A DNA stretch of 5,830 bases from JBHIET01 sp046760785 (GTDB taxonomy: Bacteria; Chloroflexota; Anaerolineae; B4-G1). The stretch covers positions 1-5,830 of the forward strand of contig JBHIET010000127.1 in NCBI GenBank assembly GCA_046760785.1, given 5' to 3'. The position numbers and the translations under genes are program-made. Numbering within the stretch: position 1 is the stretch's first letter; each line of letters opens with the position of its first letter. Shown here piece after piece: positions 1 to 5,830 of this stretch. Below the pieces are notes generated by a model. It was not told where the DNA came from. It was given only the letters and a program-made list of their open reading frames with translations, and did not search any database.

Positions 1-3000
1 TGGGCGTGTCCACCGGCACCGGCGTGCCCCTTGGCGTAGCCCCCGGCACCAGCAGCTTGTAGATCGGATGGCGCGGGTGCAGTACGTCGGCGTCTACGCC
101 CCACGGTTTGTAGATGAAGTATGCTCCACTATTATCATACGCCCAACCTATGAAATCACCGTGCCAACCCCATTTGAAAGCGTGCGCCACCTCTTTCTCC
201 ATCGCCGCATCAAACATCGCGATCAGCGGGTAGTCCAGGGAGTCGCCGGGCACATTAACTGGTCGTGGTGCCACGTAGTATTGTCCATCGGGGGAGTAGT
301 GTCGGCTGTTGTAGTCAAAGAGCAGCCCCCCCGCCTGGATGATGGTGTGGGGGATGCCGGACAGGTGCTCCTTCAACTCCTCGCCGTCCCAGTTCACAGT
401 AACGTAGTAGGGAAGATCTCTGTCTGCTGTCACCAATACACTCCCTCCCCCTCCAAGATTCTCAAGTGCGTAGATATGACTGCTCCTTTCCAACCCGTCA
501 AGGCTATCAGGTTTAGGATCGCGATATTCCAGCGACCACATTGCCAGGTCAGGTGCATACAGCATTCCAAAACCAATTACAGCATGTGTGTCGCTCATCC
601 AGGCCGCATGTTGCCCCCATCGCCCGAGCGAATGTGTCTGGTTTCCATCGAGGTCGATCACATACCACTCGCGTTCATTGTCCATCATCAACAGCCACCT
701 GCCATCCGGTGACAGTTCGGCAAGCAACGGCTCGCTCTCGGCCAGCACAACCGGCTCTACTTCTCCCAGCACATCATCCAGCCGGTTTTCACCAGGATAT
801 GGATTCGCCGGCATGTTGTAACCGATACCGCAACCTAAGCCGGTACCCATGGCCAACGTCAGCGCTACCCAGACCCAACGAAGAGTTCTGCGCTCCTTGC
901 GCTGAACCCACACCACAGTCAGCGCCGGTACTGCTAATATCGCCAGCGCAGACAAGGGTAGAATTGGCAAATCTACCCGGTCGTTCTCAGCACAGCCTTC
1001 ACTGGCAAGTTGGGCGATGTACCGTGCCGCTACACTTGGTGTGTGGAGAACCCCTGCTCCGCTCCCCTGTGTCCCGGTGGCGACTTCGCTCAGGTGAAAG
1101 GCCAGCCCGATCTCCTGGTCGGCATAATCACTCAAGTCCACGCTGACCTGCGTCCAGTCGGAGATGGGGTCGGTCACGGTCAGCACCGGCCGCCAGGTCG
1201 GGCCCGCATCCGGGGCGCGACTGCTGCCGGATGGGGTGGGCGTGTCCACCGGCACCGGCGTGCCCCTTGGCGTAGCCCCCGGCACCAGCAGCTTGTAGAT
1301 CGGATGGCGCGGGTGCAGTACGTCGGCGTCCACACCGCGTGGCTTGTAGATAAAGTAGGCTCCACTCGAATCGTGTGCCCAGCCCCGCAACTGGCTGTAC
1401 CAGTACCACTTGAAGGCGTGGGCCACCTCCTCATCCGTCTCCGCATCGTATATCGCCAGCAAGGTATCGCTCTTATCGGTGAAGGGCTTCCACACCGGCC
1501 GGGGGCCCACGTAGTACCGTCCGTCCGGGGAGTAGTGACGCTCGGTGGGGTCAAAGAACAGCCCACTACCCTGAACGATGGTGTGGGGGATGCCTGACAA
1601 GTGTTCCTCCAATTCAGCACCGTCCCAATTCACAGATATCTCATATGGAAGATTGGGATCTGTTGTTACTAAGACGCTGCCTCCCCCTGTAAAGTTATCG
1701 AGTGCGTAGATGTGAGCAGCTCCTGCCAATTTATCGAGGCTATCGGGATCTGGATGACGACTCTCCAGACGCCAAACTTCCAGACTGGGCACATGCAACA
1801 TCATCCCCCCCCGAAATGCAGCATAGTTTTCATTCAACCATAGGCCGAACGAACCTCCATCAGGGAGAACTTGATATTCCTGGTTGTGCTCCAGGTCAAT
1901 AGCAAGTACGGGACCACTCTCTTGAAGCAGAACCAGCATCCACTTGCCATCAGGTGAAACGGGGGAAGCCAGCATCGGCTCCCGTTCGGCCAGCACAACC
2001 GGCTCTACTTCTCCCAGTACATCATCCAGCCGGTTTTCACCGGGATATGGATTCGCCGGCATGTTGTAACCGATACCGCAACCTAAGCCGGTACCCATGG
2101 CCAACGTCAGCGCTACCCAGACCCAACGAAGAGTTCTGCGCTCCTTGCGCTGAACCCACACCACAGTCAGCGCCGGTACTGCTAATATCGCCAGCGCAGA
2201 CAAGGGTAGAATTGGTAAATCCACCCGGGCGTTCGCAGCACAGCCTTCACTGGCAGGTTGGTCGGTGTACCGCGCTGCTACTCTTGGTGAGTGGAGAACC
2301 CCTGCCCCGCTCCCCTGTGTCCCGGTGGCGACTTCGCTCAGGTAGAAGGCCAGACCGATCTCCTGCCCGGTGTAACCGCTCAGGTCTACCTCCACCTCGG
2401 TCCAATCTGAAATAGGATCAGTGACGGTCAGCACCGGCTGCCAGGTCAAACCGCCGTCGGGCGAGGCCATCACCTGCCCCACGCTCCCTTCGGGCAGGGC
2501 AAACCGCTGCCAGAACGAGAGCGTCGGCGAGACTGCTTCGCTCAAGTCCAACCGGTCCACCAGGATCAGCGCCGAGTCCCCGCTGTACCCCCGCCAGGCG
2601 GTCGCGCCACTGTGGGCCGTATCTGTGACCGGCTGCCAAGCGTTGACCGCCCGCCAGTTGGCCGTGGGGGCCTCCATATCGTCGGAGAAAGGCAGCGGAT
2701 GCACCATCGGCGAGACGACCTCGCGCACGGCAAAGTCGTCCACCGTCCAGATGACACCTGCACCGCCCGTGTGCCGCAGCCGCAGCGTGGTCGTCAGCCC
2801 GGCCCAACCGCTCAGGTCTACCTCCGCCTGTGTCCAACCCGTCGTCTCCGTGATCGTCGCGGCAGGCTGCCACGCCGTGCCATCGGTCGAGACTTCGACG
2901 ACTCCCTCGCCATCAGTCGTCATCGTGTACCAAAAGGTCAGCGTGGGCGAGACGGCCTCCCGCAGGTCCAGCGTCCCGGCCAGGGTGAGCGTCGCGCCGG

Positions 3001-5830
3001 GGGCATCCGCCTGCCAGGCCAGACGGGGGCTGTGGGCCACAGCGTCGGTGCGCGCCCAATCGCCGGTTGCATCCCACTTGCGCCAGCCTTCCACGTCGTC
3101 CTCGAAGGGCAACTCGAACAGCATCGGAGTCGGCAGCGCCTCCACCCGCAGGTCGTCAATCAACCACCGATCGTTCGGGGTGGCCGGGAAGAGGCGGAAA
3201 CGAAGTCGCAGCGGCGGCAGGCCTGGCTCGGTGAAGGGGGTCAGGTCCAGCGTGCGCCGGCGCCACTCCCCGGTCTCCCCCGTGTGGGCGGCCACCGCCG
3301 TCCAGTGCTCGCCATCGTCCACCGAGACCTCCACCACCCCCGCTGCCTCGGCCGAGAGGGTCTGGCTGTACCAAAAGGTCAGTCGCGCCCACCGCGCCAC
3401 CGAGAGGTCCAGCGGCACCTGCAAGGTCAGGGTCAGCGGCGCGCCCGGCGTGATGACCCCGCCAGCCCAGGCGGTGACCGGGCTGTGGGCCGTGTCTGTG
3501 GCCAGCGTCCAGCTGCCTTCGGCCAGCCAGTTGTCGCCGCCTGACTCCATATTATCCTCAAAGATAGCGGCCGTCTCTGGCGCCCAGGCCACCGTGCCGC
3601 TGACCACCTGGCCGGGGGCAATGGTGCCGCTGACGATGCCCACGTCGTGCACACCGGAAGCGTCCACGCGGTGGGCGCTGACGGCGTAGAGGCCGGTGCC
3701 GGTGCCGGTGGTGGTGACGATGTAGTCGCCTTCCAGGTCGCCGGGGACGAGGATGAACTCCTCGTCGGCCCCGTTACCGGTGTAGAAAGCGCCGGGGATT
3801 TCGTTGACTATCTGCCCCGTGGCCGGGTCGTAGCCCACGCTGCGGCCCAGCGGGTCGGTGACCAACACATCGGCTGGCGACCAGACCAGGAAGATCAGCA
3901 TCGCGTCGGCATTTTCCACCAGGAAGCGGGGTGGGGTATAGGGAGTGAGGACAGGGAAGAAACTGGCTTGCTTAAGTGCGTCCTTTGGATTGCTAAAACC
4001 AGTTAGAATAGCACCGATAACGCTTTGTGCTTTGTCTACAAGTACGATGCGTTTGTGCCCACCTGTGTCAATCAATAGCTCTTGGTTCGGTTCATCCGGC
4101 AGCGTGACCAAGCCGCCGTAGTGCAGGCGGGTGCTGTAGTCAGGGATCAGGTTGTCGCCAGGGCCGGGGTCAATGCGCGACAGGCGAGGCCAGCCATTGG
4201 ACCACAGGTCTATGGAGGGGATGTGCCAGGTTATGGTGGGATCGGTGAAGGGCACGTCCACGTCATACTCCGGCGTTCGGACCGGAACGAGCAAGTCGTA
4301 GTAGGTGTAGGGTGTATCTTCCTCGCTGTTGTACAGCACATAGATATTCTGGTCTCCCACACGGCTGACGAAGGTGCTCACGTTGGCGGGGTCGTTCAGG
4401 CCGTGCGTCTCCAGCAGCGGGTTGGTCTGCCGTCCATCTGGCGAGCAGGGATCCGGAACCCCGTGCCAGGTGCCGCACCAGGGGTAATCTTTGGCGCCCG
4501 GGGGCCAGGGAAGCGGTGCCCAGCCCCGCAGATAGGGCGGAGAGACACCACCCTCCGGCAGCATCTCCGGCAGCGAGCGGATGCCCCGATCGGGGTCGGA
4601 CGAATGTGAGAAGGTGTGCAGCGCCGGCCACGCCACCACGTGGCACGCAGTGCCCGCCGCCAGAAGGCTGAGGTTGTGTTCCGTCAGCCCAGGGTCCAAT
4701 GGAACGTCCGGATCGGGCAGCCAGCAAGGCTCGTACGACCTGGGCTCATATCGCTCCAGGATCATATAGGGCCACAACAGGTGATCCATCGCAAATCCCA
4801 GGGGCACCCAGGGGGCAGAAGGCGCGGTGAGTGTGATGGGGAAAGTGGTCGTGATGGCGTTGATGATCCCGATTGGAAAGCCGTCGCTGACCGGGTCCAC
4901 CTCCTTGTCCAGGTACTCCCGCCAGGTCATCCCCTCCCAGGTGCGGTAGGTGATGGGGAAGCCCCGATGGGGCGAGGCGATGAAGACCGCCTTGTTCACG
5001 TGGTCCAGGCCACGGTACTGAGGGTCGTCCGCCAGGTCCTCCAGGTAGGCCCGCAGCACCATGCCGCCCATACTGTGTACCACCACGTCGGCCTCGCCAT
5101 CCTGCCTCGCGTAGGGCACGCCGTTCACGTGGTCCGGCACGTGCTCGTGAAGCACCCGTCCCAGGTGGGAAGCCGATCGCTGGTTGCTCTGTCGCCAGTC
5201 GTAGGTTGTCGGGAAAAGGGTCTTGTTCAACTCGTACCCCATCTTCATCAGGTTCTCGACGAGCGGCACGTAGGAATCCAGAAACGGGTCGAGAAAGACT
5301 TCCTCTGCCACGTTGCCGGACACGACTTGTGGCCATTCGGTGATCACGCTATCGCGCGGCGGCATCGAGCCCAGGATGCCATGCACGAAGACGACGGGGT
5401 GGATCTGGGCAGTGGGGATGCTCACCTCCTCCCGGTCGCCGGTCGGCAGGTCCGTGGGCGGGTACGCGACGAACGCGGCTTCCAGGGTCAGCGTGGTCGC
5501 CTCCGAGGGCTGTATCCAGACCGGGAAGGTGATGGATATGCTCTCGGTCGGGGTCAGCGGGCCGAACTCGAGCGCCTGTGTGTACACGCCCGGTGAGGAG
5601 AACACCTTCTCGCCGTCGGCCCGCGCCAACTCTTCGTCCGTCAACACCAGGAAGCGCGCACCGCCTTCCGGCGAGGTGGCGGTAAAGACCGCCGTCGTAT
5701 TCGTTATCGTGCCGGTGGTGACGTTGTTCACCGTCACGGTGACGGTGAGCGGGTTGGGCGCGGGCCAGCCTTCGCCGTTCAGCGTCAGCGTGTGGGTTGG
5801 TACCGCCACGTCAATCGGGGAGAGATAGAC
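1..5830 (-). CDS. Giant modular surface protein: LCAT-like lipase, MAM repeats, duplicated membrane hairpin plus beta-propeller (partial at both ends)
   Basis: One minus-strand frame is open across the entire window: codons counted from base 5830 give 1943 sense codons ending at base 2, with no stop and no visible start. The frame is confirmed by recognisable domains along its whole length and by two homologous modules that stay in register despite a 12-nt indel. Order: Ig-like beta domain, alpha/beta-hydrolase with VHG and HSMGG motifs, beta-rich domain, three MAM/jelly-roll repeats, membrane hairpin, propeller, Thr/Pro linker, half MAM repeat, second hairpin, second propeller. The predicted topology puts all globular parts outside, with only the short basic loops of the hairpins in the cytoplasm. 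The likely role is a surface-anchored lipase, esterase or acyltransferase with binding modules; the substrate is unknown. The true N terminus (presumably with a signal peptide) and the C terminus lie beyond the window. The existence of the frame is very secure; the biological role is inferred. Confidence 0.95.
41..745 (-). other. Beta-propeller segment B (TolB/WD-like), residues ~1696-1930
   Basis: Paralogue of propeller A: 'LSPDGRWLLMM' (1706-1716), 'WYVIDLDGNQTHSLG' (1722-1736), 'HYSPDGQYYVAPRP' (1844-1857) and 'GWAYDNSGAYFIYKP' (1895-1909). The first third is poorly conserved relative to A, with a net loss of four codons between the hairpin and 'HIYAL' (1785-1789). The rest is clearly similar, and the last part ('DADVLHPRHPIYKLLVPG') is identical. 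Four codons at the window edge still belong to the following linker. Confidence 0.6.
818..970 (-). other. Membrane hairpin B (two transmembrane helices), residues 1621-1671
   Basis: The amino-acid sequence is identical to hairpin A: TM1 1621-1642, basic cytoplasmic loop 1643-1651 and TM2 1652-1671, with the same Cys at the outer end (C1667) and another in the stalk (C1613). The protein would therefore cross the membrane four times within this window, with propeller A, the linker and the half MAM forming an outside loop between the two hairpins. Confidence 0.85.
1025..1219 (-). other. Truncated (C-terminal half) MAM repeat in module B, residues ~1538-1602
   Basis: Residues 1538-1602 align with the second half of MAM repeat 3: 'RAPDAGPTWRPVLTV' matches 'ASPDGGLTWQPVLTV', and 'VDLSDYADQEIGLAFHL' matches 'VDLSGYTGQEIGLAFYL', followed by the same 'SEVATGTQGSGAGVLH'. 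The N-terminal half (the F-x-D-D, TAHS and FWQ strands) is absent, and the Thr/Pro linker precedes it directly. This is a broken domain left at the duplication boundary and probably cannot fold alone as a jelly roll. Confidence 0.8.
1220..1279 (-). other. Thr/Pro linker joining module A to module B, residues 1518-1537
   Basis: Residues 1518-1537 read 'GATPRGTPVPVDTPTPSGSS', a flexible extracellular linker. At the far end of copy B the same linker ('GATPRGTPVPVDTP', 1930-1943) reaches the window edge. In copy A the linker is followed directly by the truncated MAM repeat, so the module junction lies here. Confidence 0.75.
1277..1993 (-). other. Beta-propeller segment A (TolB/WD-like), residues ~1280-1518
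   Basis: It contains 'VSPDGKWMLVL' (1291-1301), 'LAIDLEHNQEYQVL' (1309-1322), 'HYSPDGRYYVGPRP' (1432-1445), 'LLAIYDAETDEEVAHAF' (1457-1473) and 'GWAHDSSGAYFIYKP' (1483-1497). Repeated S-P-D-G and W-x-x-D-S-S-G strands are the signature of TolB/PD40-type propeller blades. At about 240 residues it could be a small or incomplete propeller, so it might pair with propeller B or with another partner. Codon use is less GC-biased than in the hydrolase and MAM part. Confidence 0.6.
2066..2218 (-). other. Membrane hairpin A (two transmembrane helices), residues 1205-1255
   Basis: TM1 is residues 1205-1226 (LPILPLSALAILAVPALTVV plus WV). The connecting loop 'QRKERRTLR' (1227-1235) carries six basic residues, and TM2 is 'WVWVALTLAMGTGLGCGIGY' (1236-1255). 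By the positive-inside rule the basic loop is cytoplasmic, so the hydrolase and MAM part before it and the propeller after it would both be outside. A Cys sits at the outer end of TM2 (C1251). The 173 nt at 2043-2215 are identical to those of hairpin B. Confidence 0.85.
2276..2701 (-). other. MAM/jelly-roll repeat 3 with degenerate last strand, residues ~1044-1185
   Basis: Third jelly roll: 'FSDDMEAPTANW' (1048-1059), 'DTAHSGATAW' (1070-1079), 'LSFWQRF' (1104-1110), 'ASPDGGLTWQPV' (1122-1133) and 'EVDLSGYTGQEIGLAFYL' (1147-1164). Where repeats 1 and 2 close with I/V-D-D-hydrophobic, this one reads 'GVLHSPRV' (1177-1184), so the conserved Asp pair is gone. A short stalk with one Cys (C1197) then leads into the first membrane helix. 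The C-terminal half of this repeat is part of the duplicated module. Confidence 0.7.
2717..3118 (-). other. MAM/jelly-roll repeat 2, residues ~905-1038
   Basis: This is the second copy of the jelly roll: 'FEDDVEGW' (909-916), 'DAVAHSPRLAW' (929-939), 'LTFWYTM' (964-970), 'VEVSTDGTAWQP' (978-989), 'EVDLSGWAG' (1003-1011) and the closing strand 'IWTVDDFAV' (1027-1035). It has no cysteines. A stretch of 19 nt coding for EVDLSG is identical in repeat 3 (plus-strand 2806-2824 and 2374-2392), which points to relatively recent intragenic domain duplication. Confidence 0.75.
3140..3562 (-). other. MAM/jelly-roll repeat 1 (immune-inhibitor-A-like), residues ~757-897
   Basis: It begins 'FEDNMESGGDNW' (757-768) and shows the hallmarks shared with the next two repeats: 'DTAHSPVTAW' (779-788), 'LTFWYS' (817-822), 'VEVSVDDGEHW' (833-843) and the closing strand 'RWLIDDLRV' (888-896). 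These are typical of the cysteine-free MAM-like jelly rolls seen in InhA-type metallopeptidases and in Chloroflexota surface proteins, usually with a carbohydrate- or protein-binding role. The 15 nt coding for LTFWY are repeated exactly in repeat 2 (plus-strand 3368-3382 and 2927-2941). Confidence 0.75.
3575..3958 (-). other. Beta-rich domain between hydrolase and MAM repeats, residues ~626-752
   Basis: Residues ~626-752 are rich in predicted strands: 'PRFLVENADAMLIFLVWSPA' (634-653), 'EEFILVPGDLEGDYIVTTTG' (690-709) and 'TGLYAVSAHRV' (712-722), ending in 'GTIAPGQVVSGTVAW' (735-749). The pattern 'DVLVTDPLGRSVGYDP' followed by 'IPGAFYTG' and 'GDYIVTTTGTGTGLYAV' resembles the small beta-sandwich found after lipase domains in large bacterial secreted proteins, where it probably packs on or displays the catalytic domain. 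Family not firmly recognised. Confidence 0.5.
3986..5404 (-). other. LCAT-like alpha/beta-hydrolase (lipase/acyltransferase) catalytic domain, residues ~143-615
   Basis: Residues 144-155 'HPVVFVHGILGS' are the first core strand and oxyanion-hole HG motif of lipases. Residues 210-213 'YDWR' match the DWR element of lecithin:cholesterol acyltransferase (LCAT) and PDAT relatives. 'DVVVHSMGGMV' (248-258) is the nucleophile elbow with Ser253 (codon 5072-5074); it has V before H where many lipases have G. Residues ~496-512 ('IYVLYNSEEDTPYTYYD') resemble the LCAT-family strand before the acid residue. 'GPGDNLIPDYSTR' (556-568) aligns with the family's GDGTV region, making Asp559 the likely acid. 'GGHKRIVL' (590-597) supplies the likely His592. 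The long stretch 290-480 is a lid/insert containing four Cys. The family hydrolyses or transfers acyl chains of lipids; the actual substrate cannot be read from the sequence. A PGAP1-like or general esterase is an alternative. Confidence 0.8.
5063..5080 (-). other. Nucleophile elbow VHSMGG with catalytic Ser253
   Basis: The codons for Val-His-Ser-Met-Gly-Gly (residues 251-256) form the G-x-S-x-G-like lipase elbow, with Val in place of the first Gly of the classic GHSMGG. It is preceded by the hydrophobic strand DVVV and followed by a helix (MVLRAYLEDLADD), as expected for an alpha/beta-hydrolase. The serine codon is at 5072-5074. Confidence 0.85.
5402..5830 (-). other. N-terminal Ig-like beta-sandwich domain (partial), residues ~1-143
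   Basis: Residues 1-143 alternate short hydrophobic/Thr-rich strands with Pro/Gly/Asn turns, for example 'HTLTLNGEGWPAPNPLTVTV' (13-32) and 'ESISITFPVWIQP' (96-108). There is no Cys and no obvious helix. This looks like an immunoglobulin/fibronectin-type or DUF11-like adhesion fold, which often precedes catalytic domains in bacterial surface proteins. It runs directly into the first strand of the hydrolase (HPVVFVHG, 144-151). The domain may begin upstream of the window. The family is not identified; the fold is inferred from pattern only. Confidence 0.5.

Larger units (their letters stand above)
1..1219 (-). repeat. Tandem module copy B (half MAM, hairpin, propeller; continues past window edge)
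   Basis: Second direct copy of the module, 12 nt shorter than copy A. Its upstream boundary (about base 1219) abuts the Thr/Pro linker of copy A. Its downstream end is still identical to copy A when the window stops at base 1, so a further module or a different C-terminal end may follow. Confidence 0.92.
1237..2467 (-). repeat. Tandem module copy A (half MAM, hairpin, propeller, linker)
   Basis: Direct repeat of bases 1-1219, in the same frame. The offset is 1248 nt (416 codons) at the hairpin side and 1236 nt (412 codons) at the linker side; the 12-nt difference lies between residues 1282 and 1373. Perfect identity holds at 2043-2215 versus 795-967, and at 1237-1330 versus 1-94. Homology stops just beyond 2467, inside MAM repeat 3. 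Confidence 0.92.

Noticed and set aside
1220..1290. Thr/Pro-coding microsatellite
   Set aside because: The linker is short and its codons vary, so it is not a true nucleotide tandem repeat.
1993..2270. Possible internal start making the hairpin/propeller a separate gene
   Set aside because: There is no stop codon between the MAM part and the hairpin, no convincing ribosome binding site ahead of an ATG, and the frame is continuous. A fused protein is the simpler reading.
541..2415. Two near-identical plus-strand open frames (541-1146 and 1954-2415)
   Set aside because: They resemble each other only because they lie opposite the duplicated hairpin. The minus-strand translation gives coherent membrane helices and propeller motifs.
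1..2467. Insertion sequence or transposon as cause of the repeat
   Set aside because: No terminal inverted repeats, transposase or target-site duplication is visible. The repeat is protein-coding in frame on both sides.
2418..2873. Minus-strand shifted-frame ORFs opposite or over the MAM and propeller parts (also 1128-1409, 1180-1620, 3156-3392)
   Set aside because: All are out of the main frame and have Arg/Ala/Gly-rich translations with no domains.
2421..3689. Long plus-strand open frame of 422 codons opposite the MAM repeats
   Set aside because: Its translation is low-complexity Ser/Arg/Pro/Val-rich with no domain, and it lies antisense to three clear MAM repeats. It is a by-product of the GC-rich codon bias of the minus-strand gene.
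4746..5336. Minus-strand ORF of 196 codons in another frame
   Set aside because: It starts inside the hydrolase in a shifted frame, and its Arg/Gly-rich translation lacks motifs. The in-frame reading covers the same bases with the catalytic serine.
4616..5596. Plus-strand open frame of 326 codons opposite the hydrolase
   Set aside because: It is rich in His/Arg/Gly/Val with no recognisable motif. The opposite strand carries the lipase VHG, DWR and HSMGG motifs, so this is a shadow.

Overview
The whole window is the inside of one very large gene on the minus strand. Reading from base 5830 down to base 2 gives 1943 consecutive sense codons with no stop. Both ends lie outside the window. I number residues from the first visible codon (residue n occupies bases 5833-3n down to 5831-3n). 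I see no RNA gene, promoter, terminator, CRISPR array or insertion sequence, and there is no intergenic DNA.

The predicted product is an extracellular, membrane-anchored mosaic protein. In N- to C-terminal order it has: an Ig-like beta domain (res. ~1-143); an LCAT-like alpha/beta-hydrolase (lipase/acyltransferase) domain with nucleophile Ser253 and likely partners Asp559 and His592 (res. ~144-615); a beta-rich domain (~626-752); three MAM/jelly-roll repeats of the immune-inhibitor-A type (~757-1186); a two-helix membrane hairpin (~1205-1255); and a TolB/WD-like beta-propeller segment (~1280-1518). A Thr/Pro linker then leads into a second copy of the last part: half a MAM repeat, the hairpin and the propeller (res. 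1538-1943). That copy runs off the window at its own Thr/Pro linker.

The last 2.4 kb of the window is therefore an in-frame tandem duplication of a module of about 1.2 kb (copy A 1237-2467, copy B 1-1219). Identity between the copies is strongly mosaic. The hairpin-coding stretch is identical over 173 nt and the linker end over 94 nt, while the first part of the propeller between them is clearly diverged and carries a 12-nt length difference. This suggests recent conversion or recombination at the module edges, or a cassette-like exchange of propellers.

The host is probably a GC-rich bacterium. Jelly-roll repeats with 'DTAHS' and 'FWY' motifs, Thr/Pro linkers and large modular surface hydrolases fit Chloroflexota (Anaerolineae-like), but this is an inference from style and not proven. 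A plausible working model is a surface enzyme: the hydrolase acts on lipids or esters, the MAM repeats bind or space, the hairpins anchor, and the propellers sit on the outer face as binding platforms.
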